A DNA stretch of 46,611 bases from an uncultured Clostridia bacterium (GCA_948976265.1 CARFUA010000003.1:65062-111672), one strand, 5' to 3'; shown: positions 35,337-42,297, counted from the first letter of the stretch. Notes: a model not told the origin generated them from the letters alone. A program made the numbers and translations.

Positions 35337-35762
35337 GTGTTAATTGGTGAATATGAGCATTCAATGGATAGCAAAGGCAGATTGATTATGCCAGCAAAGC
35401 TAAGAGAAGATATTGGCGAAAAATTCATTGTAACCAAAGGTTTGGATGGATGCTTATTTGCTTTTTCCGTCGCAGAGTGGACCAACTTTGAACAAAAACT
35501 TCGTACACTTCCAATTTCGAACAAGGACGCAAGAAGCTTTACTAGATTTTTCTTTGCAGGGGCAATTGATTGTGAAATTGACAAACAAGGCAGATTTTTA
35601 ATTTCTAGTAATTTACGAGAATTTGCTGGACTTGAAAAAGATGTTGTGATTGTCGGAATGGATTCCAGAATTGAAATTTGGAGTAAAGACAAATGGCAAC
35701 AATGTGATGAAGACATCTCTGCTGATGAAATTGCAGCAAAAATGGAGATGCTTGGAATATAG
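35337..35762 (+). CDS. mraZ: MraZ transcriptional regulator of the division/wall cluster
   Basis: The 141-residue protein is MraZ, a ring-forming AbrB-like regulator of the dcw cluster. Two MraZ repeats are visible: GEYEHSMDSKGRLIMPAKLR near the start and IDCEIDKQGRFLISSNLREF in the second half. I chose GTG 35337, ten bases after AGGAGG, because this places GEYEH at the usual distance and gives the usual length; the open frame extends to 35286 but covers the operator repeats. A 353-base gap rather than the usual short spacer separates it from rsmH. Confidence 0.93.
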   Translation: MLIGEYEHSMDSKGRLIMPAKLREDIGEKFIVTKGLDGCLFAFSVAEWTNFEQKLRTLPISNKDARSFTRFFFAGAIDCEIDKQGRFLISSNLREFAGLEKDVVIVGMDSRIEIWSKDKWQQCDEDISADEIAAKMEMLGI

Positions 35763-35794
35763 TATATAACTTGCAAAAGTTTATATAAATTTAC

Positions 35795-35994
35795 ACAAGA
35801 TAAAAGTTTAAGATACAAAAGATAAAAAATTTAAGGTACAAAAGATTTTTAAGATTAACTGTGGACTATTTTTGATAGTCCCACTTTCAGACAAAAATTG
35901 TAAGTTTACAAAGGATTGTAACTACAAAAGAAAAATATATTTCTTTACAAATGATAACATTTGCAAGTTACAAAAGACTTGAAAATACAAAAGA
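35795..35994 (+). repeat. Repeated TACAAAAGA motif in the mraZ-rsmH gap
   Basis: Exact TACAAAAGA starts at 35814, 35837, 35923, 35969 and 35986, with near copies at about 35793 (TACACAAGA) and 35907 (TACAAAGGA). Spacing is irregular and the copies are all in the same orientation. No gene is seen from 35763 to 36115. Confidence 0.7.
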
Positions 35995-36006
35995 ATCTTA
36001 AAAATG

Positions 36007-36033
36007 ATAGGTCGCCAAGTTTTGACGACCTAT
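36007..36033 (+). other. Hairpin in the rsmH leader
   Basis: Perfect 8-bp stem ATAGGTCG / CGACCTAT with an 11-base loop and no T-run. A second, bulged hairpin (GGACTA / TAGTCC) lies near 35870-35890. Together with the repeats this makes a structured leader. Confidence 0.5.
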
Positions 36034-36115
36034 TGCATTAAATTATTGGCGAAATCTTAAAATTTGGTCAATGATTTAGATTAATTTATCAGAAAATAAT
36101 GTGAGATGAAGAAAT

Positions 36116-37052
36116 ATGGCAATTCAAAATTTTAATCATGTACCAGTTTTATTGGAAGAGGCTTTGAATGGGCTTAAGATTCATCCAGATGGAATTTATG
36201 TGGATGGGACACTTCGGTGGAGCAGGGCATAGTGGTCAAATTGCAAAAAGAATATCAAAAAAAGGGCTTCTTTTAGGAATCGATCGTGATGAAGAGGCTA
36301 TTTGTGTTGCCAAAGAAAGATTGAAAGAATTTTGCAATATTCAATTTGTGCATGATAATCACGACCATATAAAACAAATTTTGGAAGAACTTGAAATCAT
36401 GGCTGTGGATGGAATTTTGTTGGATTTGGGAGTTTCTTCTTATCAAATTGATGAGAGAGAACGTGGTTTTAGCTATATGGTGGATAGTGAATTGGATATG
36501 CGAATGGATAAAACTGCCCAATTAACGGCGAAAGATATAGTGAATCATTATGCGGAAGAAGATTTGGCAAAGATAATTTATGAATATGGAGAAGAAAAAT
36601 TTTCCAGAAGAATTGCTAAGAATATTTGTGATGCTCGAAAGGTAAAAGCAATTGAAAGCACTTTGGAATTGGTTCACATTATAGAAAAGTCAGTGCCTCG
36701 CAAAATGTGGGATGGACATCCTGCTAAAAGAACTTTTCAGGCAATTCGAATTGAAGTAAATGATGAAATAAAACCATTGTATCGTACAATTTTGGATTGT
36801 ATTGATGTTTTGAAGCCAGAGGGTCGATTGTGTGTTATAACGTTTCACTCATTGGAGGATAGAGCTGTGAAAAATGCTTTCATGCAGGCAGAAGGAAAAT
36901 GTACCTGTCCGCCTGGATTACCATATTGTAGTTGTGGTTGTGAGCATTTGGGAAAAATAATAACTAGGAAGCCAATACTACCAAGTTTAAAGGAAAGGGA
37001 AGAAAATTCAAGAAGTAGAAGTGCAAAATTAAGGATATTTCAAAAAAGCTAA
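36116..37052 (+). CDS. rsmH: RsmH (MraW), 16S rRNA m4C1402 methyltransferase, frame shifted +1 at a CGG codon
   Basis: RsmH methylates C1402 in the ribosomal P site using SAM. From ATG 36116 the zero frame reads MAIQNFNHVPVLLEEALNGL and HPDGIYVDGTL, then meets CGG at 36215-36217 (codon 34) and stops five codons later. Skipping one base gives DGTL-GGAGHSGQIAKRIS, precisely the conserved SAM-binding motif, and the frame then runs to 37052. The joined protein is 311 residues, the normal RsmH length, with later motifs GILLDLGVSSYQ, RERGFSYM and CVITFHSLEDR. An essential-type housekeeping gene with a normal sequence on both sides argues for recoding rather than decay. The ribosome site is weak. 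Confidence 0.9.
36215..36217 (+). other. +1 recoding site (CGG) in rsmH
   Basis: Context CTT-CGG-TGG; shifting by one base reads GGT and restores the DGTLGGAGHS motif. CTT before a slow codon is also the P-site codon in the prfB and Ty1 +1 shifts. Confidence 0.75.
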
Positions 37053-37123
37053 AAAAAGGGGCAGGGACTGTCCCAATTTGGAGATTAAAAATAAATGAAA
37101 AGTACAAAAGAAAGGAGGAAATT

Positions 37124-37621
37124 ATGGCAAATAGAGGATATGGATATCAATATGAAACGAGTCCCAGAAAATTAGAGCCAGAATATAGAGAAACCAAAAA
37201 GAAAAAGATGACACCGAAAAAGGCGAATCCATCGTATCAGAGAAATGCAAAAAAGACAGGGAAGCGTAAACCAAAGAAAAAGTTTAAAATGTCGTTTGAA
37301 ATGAAATTTTTCTTGAATAGTATGCTGTTTTTCTCGCTTATATTTGCGATAATTGCCTGTCAAGCTTTGGTGGAGCAGAGGTATAAGGAAAAGGAAGGGA
37401 TTAAGAAAAGATATAATGAATTGCTGGCAAGTAGTAATGTGACAAATGAGTTGAATAGTGATGTACGCGTTGTGGCATCTGAGTATGGTATGCAAACGAA
37501 ATCGGCTACGCTGATTAATTTGGAAACGTCGGATTATATAGAATCTTCGGTAGATGATGTAGAAAGGGAAGAAGAAACAATTTTTAAGAAGATTGTTGAT
37601 TGGTTTAAAGGAATATTTTAA
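37124..37621 (+). CDS. ftsL: FtsL-like division protein
   Basis: The 165-residue protein has a long, very basic cytoplasmic N-terminus (1-57, many K and R), one membrane helix (about 62-82), then a short coiled-coil segment (LVEQRYKEKEGIKKRYNELL) and an acidic C-terminal region. This layout and its place after rsmH match FtsL, the bitopic divisome scaffold; sequence conservation in FtsL is low, so the assignment rests on position and plan. AAAGGAGG precedes the ATG. No ftsI/pbp gene follows, so the division cluster is cut short here. Confidence 0.72.
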   Translation: MANRGYGYQYETSPRKLEPEYRETKKKKMTPKKANPSYQRNAKKTGKRKPKKKFKMSFEMKFFLNSMLFFSLIFAIIACQALVEQRYKEKEGIKKRYNELLASSNVTNELNSDVRVVASEYGMQTKSATLINLETSDYIESSVDDVEREEETIFKKIVDWFKGIF

Positions 37622-37686
37622 AGTGTGGTCATAAAATTGTTGTTTTTATGGCCATAAAAATTTTTCAGGAAATTTGATAAAAGTAC

Positions 37687-37724
37687 TTGCAAAAAATAGA
37701 TGATATGTTATAATCAGATTATAA
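37687..37724 (+). promoter_or_regulatory. perR promoter with an overlapping Per-box-like palindrome
   Basis: TTGCAA (37687-37692), 16-bp spacer, TATAAT (37709-37714). TTATAAT-CAG-ATTATAA (37708-37724) overlaps the -10 and resembles the PerR box TTATAAT-N-ATTATAA with two extra central bases. Confidence 0.75.
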
Positions 37725-37762
37725 AAAATAGGAATAAATCCTATTTTAAAAGGAGCTTTGAC

Positions 37763-38152
37763 ATGAAAAACTATTCTAAACAAAGAGAAGAAATTATTGA
37801 AATGATAAAGAATCTGTATAATCATCCCACAGCTGAAGAAATTTATTTTTTGACAAAACAGAAGGATTCAGCGGTGAGTAGAAGCACAGTTTATCGTAAT
37901 TTGAATGTTCTTGTAGAACAAGGAATGGTAACGCAAATTGCGGTATCCAATGGTCCAGACCGATATGATTATCGAAAAAATCGAGAAGAACATGGTCATG
38001 TGGTTTGTACAAAGTGCGGAAAAATATGTGATTTTCAATATAATTTTGATACAACGGAACTCAAAAATAGAATAGAAAAGCAAACTGGAATTGAGATTTC
38101 AGAAGATGGAATTGTAATAAAAGGAATTTGTAATTCGTGTAAAGAAGCTTAA
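37763..38152 (+). CDS. perR: Fur-family regulator, PerR type (peroxide sensor)
   Basis: The 129-residue protein is a Fur-family metalloregulator. The winged helix covers about 1-75 (HPTAEEIYFLTKQ, then SRSTVYRNLNVLVEQGMVTQ). Likely sensing-site ligands are the early His in NHPTAEE, Asp in RYDYR, the HGH pair and Asp in CDFQ; aspartate at that last position is typical of PerR rather than Fur. The structural zinc site is CTKC plus CNSC. ATG 37763 follows AAAAGGAG. The rubrerythrin gene lies 23 bases downstream in the same transcript, a classic PerR target, and the palindrome over the -10 suggests autoregulation. Confidence 0.87.
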   Translation: MKNYSKQREEIIEMIKNLYNHPTAEEIYFLTKQKDSAVSRSTVYRNLNVLVEQGMVTQIAVSNGPDRYDYRKNREEHGHVVCTKCGKICDFQYNFDTTELKNRIEKQTGIEISEDGIVIKGICNSCKEA

Positions 38153-38175
38153 AAATCATATTAGGAGGTAATAAA

Positions 38176-38718
38176 ATGGCAGATTTAAAAGGGACAAAAA
38201 CAGAAAAAAATTTAATGGAAGCATTTGCAGGAGAATCACAAGCAAGAAATAAGTATACGTATTTTGCAAGTAAAGCAAAAAAGGAAGGATATGAACAAAT
38301 TGCTAGCATCTTTTTAGAAACAGCTGAAAATGAAAAAGAACATGCAAAATTATGGTTCAAATTGCTTCATGATAACGATATTCCTTCCACAGCAGAGAAT
38401 CTAAAAGCAGCTGCAGAAGGAGAAAATTTTGAATGGACCGATATGTATGAACAATTTGCAAAAGAAGCAAAAGAAGAAGGATTTGAAAGAATTGCTTATT
38501 TATTTGAAGCGGTAGGAAAAATTGAAAAGGAACATGAAGAAAGATATAAAAAATTATTGGAAAATGTGGAAAACGGATTAGTATTTAGCAAAGATGGAGA
38601 TAAAATTTGGAAATGTAGAAATTGTGGACATATTTGCGTTGGAAAAGAAGCACCAGAAGTTTGCCCAGTTTGTAGTCATCCAAAAGCTTTTTTTGAAATT
38701 AAAGCTGAGAATTATTAA
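38176..38718 (+). CDS. rbr: Rubrerythrin (peroxide reductase)
   Basis: The 180-residue protein is a classical rubrerythrin that reduces hydrogen peroxide in anaerobes. The ferritin-like diiron domain (about 1-140) has EAFAGESQARNKYTYFASKA, ETAENEKEHAKLW and EAVGKIEKEHEERY, which hold the iron-binding glutamates and histidines. The C-terminal rubredoxin domain has CRNCGH and CPVCSHP, the four cysteine ligands of the Fe(Cys)4 site. AGGAGG precedes the ATG. It is co-transcribed with perR and followed by a strong terminator. Confidence 0.96.
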   Translation: MADLKGTKTEKNLMEAFAGESQARNKYTYFASKAKKEGYEQIASIFLETAENEKEHAKLWFKLLHDNDIPSTAENLKAAAEGENFEWTDMYEQFAKEAKEEGFERIAYLFEAVGKIEKEHEERYKKLLENVENGLVFSKDGDKIWKCRNCGHICVGKEAPEVCPVCSHPKAFFEIKAENY

Positions 38719-38727
38719 TCGATGAAT

Positions 38728-38771
38728 GAAAAACCGTAAAGTAGTCTGGTAACTACTTTACGGTTTTTTCA
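38728..38771. terminator. Terminator after rubrerythrin (usable in both directions)
   Basis: Long stem CCGTAAAGTAGT with ACTACTTTACGG, flanked by A-run and T-run. Confidence 0.92.
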
Positions 38772-38775
38772 AAGA

Positions 38776-39351
38776 TTACAGTTCTTCAAAAACAACTGTT
38801 AAATCAAACTGTGCAGATGATTTAAGAAAGAAACGAAAATTCTCTGTTTTGTAATGATATCCAAAAGAAAATAAATTCTTACTTTCTTCCAGATTGAAAT
38901 CTGCACGGATTAAAGTAAATTTGTATATAGAATCCGTATGCAAATTGAGAAAAGTGTCTCCAAAAAGAGAGTTTTTTACAGTCGATTGATAATCTGAAAG
39001 CAGTTGAGAAAGTACATGAGGATTAGTTAATGCACCACTGAAAAAACAACTCACTGTGGGAGTAACAACGGAAAAACAAAGTTCTTCGCCGATATGTTTT
39101 TTTGTATAAATTTGCATTAACTCAGCAATTCCCAAACCCTCAAACTTTTCTTTCAAGAATTCATCTAACGTTTCTGCTGAAACTGAAAAAAGTTCAGTTA
39201 TGTTTGACGAAACTTTTTCGTCTAGTTCTTTGGTAGAACTTAAAATAGGAAGTTTCTGGAATATTCCAGTAGCTTCATGGCGGTTATCAGTAAAAATACT
39301 AAATGCACCATAAAGTGCAAAAACCGCATCTAACGAAAGATTTTCACTCAT
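38776..39351 (-). CDS. Hypothetical soluble protein
   Basis: I do not recognise this 191-residue protein. The first 90 residues are largely helical (LSLDAVFALYGAFSIF, then ELDEKVSSNITELFSV) and the last 100 look beta-rich (CFSVVTPTVSCFFSGA, IYKFTLIRADFNLEES). There is no signal peptide or membrane helix. GGAGGTG lies ten bases before its ATG on the minus strand. It has its own promoter and a perfect palindrome near the transcript start, so it is probably controlled by a repressor. It shares a terminator region with rubrerythrin but not an operon. Confidence 0.6.
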   Translation of the reverse strand: MSENLSLDAVFALYGAFSIFTDNRHEATGIFQKLPILSSTKELDEKVSSNITELFSVSAETLDEFLKEKFEGLGIAELMQIYTKKHIGEELCFSVVTPTVSCFFSGALTNPHVLSQLLSDYQSTVKNSLFGDTFLNLHTDSIYKFTLIRADFNLEESKNLFSFGYHYKTENFRFFLKSSAQFDLTVVFEEL

Positions 39352-39391
39352 ATGATTTACACCTCCAGTTTTTTGTTCGAGTGAAAGTGGA

Positions 39392-39407
39392 TTGTACGTA
39401 TGTACAA
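39392..39407 (-). promoter_or_regulatory. Operator-like palindrome before the hypothetical gene
   Basis: TTGTAC-GTAT-GTACAA, perfect 6-bp arms, just downstream of the predicted transcription start on the minus strand. Confidence 0.55.
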
Positions 39408-39419
39408 AGCATCAATATT

Positions 39420-39448
39420 ATATTAACATAAAACAGATGATTTGTCAA
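39420..39448 (-). promoter_or_regulatory. Promoter of the hypothetical minus-strand gene
   Basis: Minus strand TTGACA (39448-39443), 17-bp spacer, TAATAT (39425-39420). Confidence 0.7.
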
Positions 39449-39483
39449 TCTAGAGGTGGAAAAGTTTATTTAAAAATAAAAAC

Positions 39484-39512
39484 TTGACATTATATCAGTA
39501 AATATATAATAT
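39484..39512 (+). promoter_or_regulatory. Promoter of alanine racemase
   Basis: TTGACA (39484-39489), 17-bp spacer, TAATAT (39507-39512). Confidence 0.78.
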
Positions 39513-39533
39513 ATATAACAAAGGAGGATTTTC

Positions 39534-40619
39534 ATGAGACCGACTGTAATGGAAGTGAATCTGCAAAATTTTAAAGAGAATGTTGAAGCCATAAAATCGA
39601 AATTGTCAAATGGAACGAAAATAATGCCAGTCATTAAGGCAAGTGCTTATGGAACTTATATTAATACAAGGTTGGATACCATTAATGAATTTGAAATTGT
39701 GGCAGTTGCACTTGTGCAAGAAGGCGCTTTTTTGAGAAAAATTGGCTATGAAAAGGAAATTTTTGTGCTAAACCAGCCAGATACTGATGAAATAGAAGAT
39801 ATTGTGGCAAGCAATTTGAGTATTGGCGTAAGTAGTAGTGCGTTTGTCAAAAAATTGGGAGAACGAAAAGAAACATTCAAAGTTCATACTGAAATTGGAA
39901 CTGGAATGGGGAGAACTGGAATTCATCCAAATAGAATTGCGGAATTTATTGATTTGGTTCAGAATTATAAAAATATAATTATAGAGGGAATTTATACCCA
40001 TATGTCTTGTGCAGACACAGATTATGAATATACAAAAAAGCAGATTGCCTCATTTGAGAAAGCAATGGAAATTGTCAAAACTAAAATCCCAAACTTAAAA
40101 TATATTCATAGTGCTGCTTCAAATGGATTCATTAATTTTCCAGAGGCTCATTATAACTTAGTTCGTCCAGGCATGATTTTATATGGCTATGAATCTGGCG
40201 AAGGAATATTAGACAAAATTGATTTAAAACCAGTTTGTAAATTAAAATCAAAAATTACTTTTTTGAAAACCGTAAAAGCTGGAACAAGCATTGGATATGC
40301 CAGAAGTTATATAGCGCAAAAAGAAACTAAAGTAGCCACTATTCCAATTGGCTATGCAGATGGTTTGCGAAGAGATTTGTCAAATGGTGGAGAAGTACTA
40401 ATTGATGGGCAGAAAGTACCAATTATTGGGAAAGTTTGCATGGATGGATTTATGGCAGATGTAACAGAAATAGAAAATGTCAAAATTGGTGATGATGTTT
40501 GGATTTGGGATAATGAAAAAATAACCTTAGAAGAAGTTGCCCAAAAATGTGATACAATTAATTATGAAATTATGAGTACCATTACAAATCGTGTGCCACG
40601 AATTTTTGTAGAAGAGTGA
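39534..40619 (+). CDS. alr: Alanine racemase (PLP enzyme)
   Basis: The 361-residue protein is a fold-type III PLP enzyme that makes D-alanine for peptidoglycan. The PLP lysine is Lys35 in MPVIKASAYG, the catalytic tyrosine Tyr255 in SIGYARSY, and IPIGYADGLRR and GKVCMDGFMADV are family signatures of the C-terminal barrel and beta domain. The usual K-A-D-A-Y-G-H-G motif is altered to KASAYGTY, an uncommon variant of the PLP loop, so a related racemase activity (for example on serine) is possible. GGAGG precedes the ATG. It has its own promoter; the ferredoxin gene follows after 82 bases. Confidence 0.9.
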   Translation: MRPTVMEVNLQNFKENVEAIKSKLSNGTKIMPVIKASAYGTYINTRLDTINEFEIVAVALVQEGAFLRKIGYEKEIFVLNQPDTDEIEDIVASNLSIGVSSSAFVKKLGERKETFKVHTEIGTGMGRTGIHPNRIAEFIDLVQNYKNIIIEGIYTHMSCADTDYEYTKKQIASFEKAMEIVKTKIPNLKYIHSAASNGFINFPEAHYNLVRPGMILYGYESGEGILDKIDLKPVCKLKSKITFLKTVKAGTSIGYARSYIAQKETKVATIPIGYADGLRRDLSNGGEVLIDGQKVPIIGKVCMDGFMADVTEIENVKIGDDVWIWDNEKITLEEVAQKCDTINYEIMSTITNRVPRIFVEE

Positions 40620-40701
40620 GGTTATCCACTTTTGGTGAATCAATTGTGGAAAAGTATAGTCAGGGGTTATTACGAATATTTATAAATAAGGAGGAAAAAA
40701 T

Positions 40702-40905
40702 ATGGGAAAGAAGTTAAAAATCAGAATAGAAAATTGTCCGCAAAATCATAAATGTCCAGCGGTAAATGTTTGTCCAGTAGGGGCACTTACACAGAAAGAA
40801 TTTGAAGCACCTAAAATTGATTATGAAAAATGTATAAGATGCGGAAAATGTTCTAATTTTTGCCCAAAACAAGCATTATTTTTAGATGATGATACAGAAG
40901 AATAA
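40702..40905 (+). CDS. 2[4Fe-4S] ferredoxin-type protein
   Basis: The 67-residue protein has two iron-sulfur motifs. The second is canonical (CIRCGKCSNFCP); the first is spaced unusually (CPQNHKCPAVNVCPVG), so cluster I may be modified or partly ligated from elsewhere. The two halves are joined by an FEAPKIDYEK linker, and the end is acidic. It is probably a small electron carrier in the cytoplasm. ATAAGGAGG precedes the ATG. The next gene starts 15 bases later, so the two are likely co-transcribed. Confidence 0.88.
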   Translation: MGKKLKIRIENCPQNHKCPAVNVCPVGALTQKEFEAPKIDYEKCIRCGKCSNFCPKQALFLDDDTEE

Positions 40906-40920
40906 AGGAGAAAAAGATAG

Positions 40921-41670
40921 ATGAAAAAGAAAATTTTGATTGCTTTTTTTGTGATTGTAATTATTATTGGCATTATAACGAATTATGTAGATAGTGGTAG
41001 AGTGACAACAGGGCATGAACCAAAATATTGTATTAAAATAGTAAATTCTGCTGGAAATAAAGTGACGTATTGGGGTTTGGGGTATAAGGTAGTTCGTTAT
41101 GTTGATGTTTCGCCAGAGGAATTATATCAGAATAATGTTGGTGTAAAAATGGGAAGTTGGTTTATGAAATACGAATTGCCAATAGATAGTGAGAATCGTG
41201 AACAAGAAACGAAGGAAATTCAAAGTTTGAATGATTTCTATCAAATGAAATTGACACAAGATAAGGACATACGAAATCTAGGAAAAAATTATAGTTCTTT
41301 TGATGCGCAAAAAGATAATTGTTTTGTGATTGGTGCTATGGTTCATAATGATAATTTATATCATGAATTTATGCAAAATTACAAAAAACAAAAGTCAGCT
41401 TTTATCCGTGTTGCTCAAAACACAGTAGAAGGCGATTTGATATTGCAAGATATTTTGTATGATGAAAGGGTCAACCAATTATATTTAGTAATTGATAACA
41501 CAAGAGATAAATTTTCAGCAGAAGAAGATAGAAACATTGAATTAAAACAATTTGAGAATATTGCAGAATATTCATCGGAAAATCACTTGTATTGGGTGAT
41601 GTATAATGGAGAAATCACCGATGAAACGTTGAATTCAGAGCAGGCGTTGATTGTTGCTAGAATTCAATGA
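40921..41670 (+). CDS. Membrane-anchored or secreted protein with DUF4362-like domain
   Basis: The 249-residue protein has an N-terminal signal or anchor helix (about 4-22) and an outer region. The C-terminal 110 residues (FMQNYKKQKSAFIRVAQNTV, then EGDLILQDILYDERVNQLYL and IDNTRDKFSAEEDR) fit DUF4362, a family of unknown function found in Firmicute lipoproteins and secreted proteins. No lipobox cysteine is seen after the helix. The N-terminal part has a KYCIKIVNSAGNKVTYWG beta stretch. GGAGAAAAAG precedes the ATG. It follows the ferredoxin gene closely and is ended by a terminator. Confidence 0.68.
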   Translation: MKKKILIAFFVIVIIIGIITNYVDSGRVTTGHEPKYCIKIVNSAGNKVTYWGLGYKVVRYVDVSPEELYQNNVGVKMGSWFMKYELPIDSENREQETKEIQSLNDFYQMKLTQDKDIRNLGKNYSSFDAQKDNCFVIGAMVHNDNLYHEFMQNYKKQKSAFIRVAQNTVEGDLILQDILYDERVNQLYLVIDNTRDKFSAEEDRNIELKQFENIAEYSSENHLYWVMYNGEITDETLNSEQALIVARIQ

Positions 41671-41683
41671 TAAATCAGATAAA

Positions 41684-41716
41684 AGACTTGTAACAAGCTG
41701 GTTACAAGTTTTTGTG
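41684..41716 (+). terminator. Intrinsic terminator
   Basis: ACTTGTAAC / GTTACAAGT stem with a short AAGCTG-type loop, then a T-run. Confidence 0.88.
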
Positions 41717-41897
41717 TTTTAGGTTAGATTTTTGAAAATATAAAGTAAAAAATAAGTTAAAAAGAGATTTTAGGCATATTTTTTGAGTATTTTTCTATAC
41801 ATTTTTTTATCATAATGTTATAATGGGGTGATAAATAGTAAGTTATCGCTTTGACAGAATTTTCTAATAACGATATATACTATAATGGAGAGATTTT

Positions 41898-41926
41898 TTG
41901 CATTTAACCTGAATTTATGCTATAAT
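41898..41926 (+). promoter_or_regulatory. Promoter of the 52-residue gene
   Basis: TTGCAT (41898-41903), 17-bp spacer, TATAAT (41921-41926). Two further TATAAT boxes upstream (about 41818 and 41881) may be extra starts. Confidence 0.75.
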
Positions 41927-41955
41927 AAATGTATAAATGTTAGTATATTGTTTTT

Positions 41956-42014
41956 GAAACCAACAAGTGCAACACTTGGAGGTTTCAAAACCTCCAAGAA
42001 AATTTTACGGAGGT
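41956..42014 (+). promoter_or_regulatory. Leader RNA with mutually exclusive hairpins that can mask a ribosome site
   Basis: Fold 1 pairs GAAACC (41956-41961) with GGTTTC (41981-41986) and AAGTG (41965-41969) with CACTT (41973-41977). Fold 2 pairs CTTGGAGG (41975-41982) with CCTCCAAG (41991-41998). If fold 1 forms, ACCTCC (41990-41995) is free to pair with the ribosome site GGAGGT (42009-42014). This is the logic of a translational riboswitch or thermosensor, deduced from sequence only. Confidence 0.5.
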
Positions 42015-42021
42015 AGACATT

Positions 42022-42180
42022 ATGGCATGGAAAGATTATGAAACTTTAGATGTAACAAAAGAAACAGCTACAAAAAAGGAACTGGAGAAATTACACATAC
42101 AATATGAAAACGAGAAAAGAAAACGTGAACCAGTCAATAAAGGTGGAAGGGCAGATATGTTCAAAAAGAGATATTCTTAA
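42022..42180 (+). CDS. 52-residue small hydrophilic protein
   Basis: This short gene starts at ATG 42022, eight bases after CGGAGG, and ends at TAA 42178-42180. The product is charged and helical: it begins MAWKDYETLDVTKETATKKE, continues with a heptad-like LEKLHIQYENEKRKRE stretch and ends GGRADMFKKRYS. I do not recognise the family; there is no membrane helix. Its own promoter, a structured leader and an ideal ribosome site argue that it is real. Small DNA- or protein-binding regulators and phage-type small proteins look like this, but no function can be assigned. Confidence 0.6.
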   Translation: MAWKDYETLDVTKETATKKELEKLHIQYENEKRKREPVNKGGRADMFKKRYS

Positions 42181-42201
42181 TAATTGTTTTGTAATCTAAG
42201 T

Positions 42202-42243
42202 AACAACCAAAGTAGTAAAAATTTGTTTTCTACTTTGGTTGTT
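42202..42243. terminator. Long inverted repeat, probable terminator
   Basis: Perfect 14-bp arms AACAACCAAAGTAG and CTACTTTGGTTGTT with a 14-base loop. There is no clear T-run, so termination is likely but not certain. Confidence 0.55.
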
Positions 42244-42297
42244 GCAATATGTAATGAAAAAGTTAGAGCTAATATACAATTTCAGGAGGTGTTGATA

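Noticed and set aside
35795..35994. CRISPR array
   Set aside because: The repeated unit is only nine bases, spacing is irregular and no cas gene is present.
37064..37074. GGGACTGTCCC as a regulatory operator before the ftsL-like gene
   Set aside because: It is a short palindrome seen alone, without a promoter around it; probably a dispersed intergenic motif.
40620..40700. Replication origin signal (TTATCCAC and a nearby inverted GTGGAAAA)
   Set aside because: Only one good DnaA-box-like match, with no cluster, AT-rich unwinding element or dnaA/dnaN neighbours.
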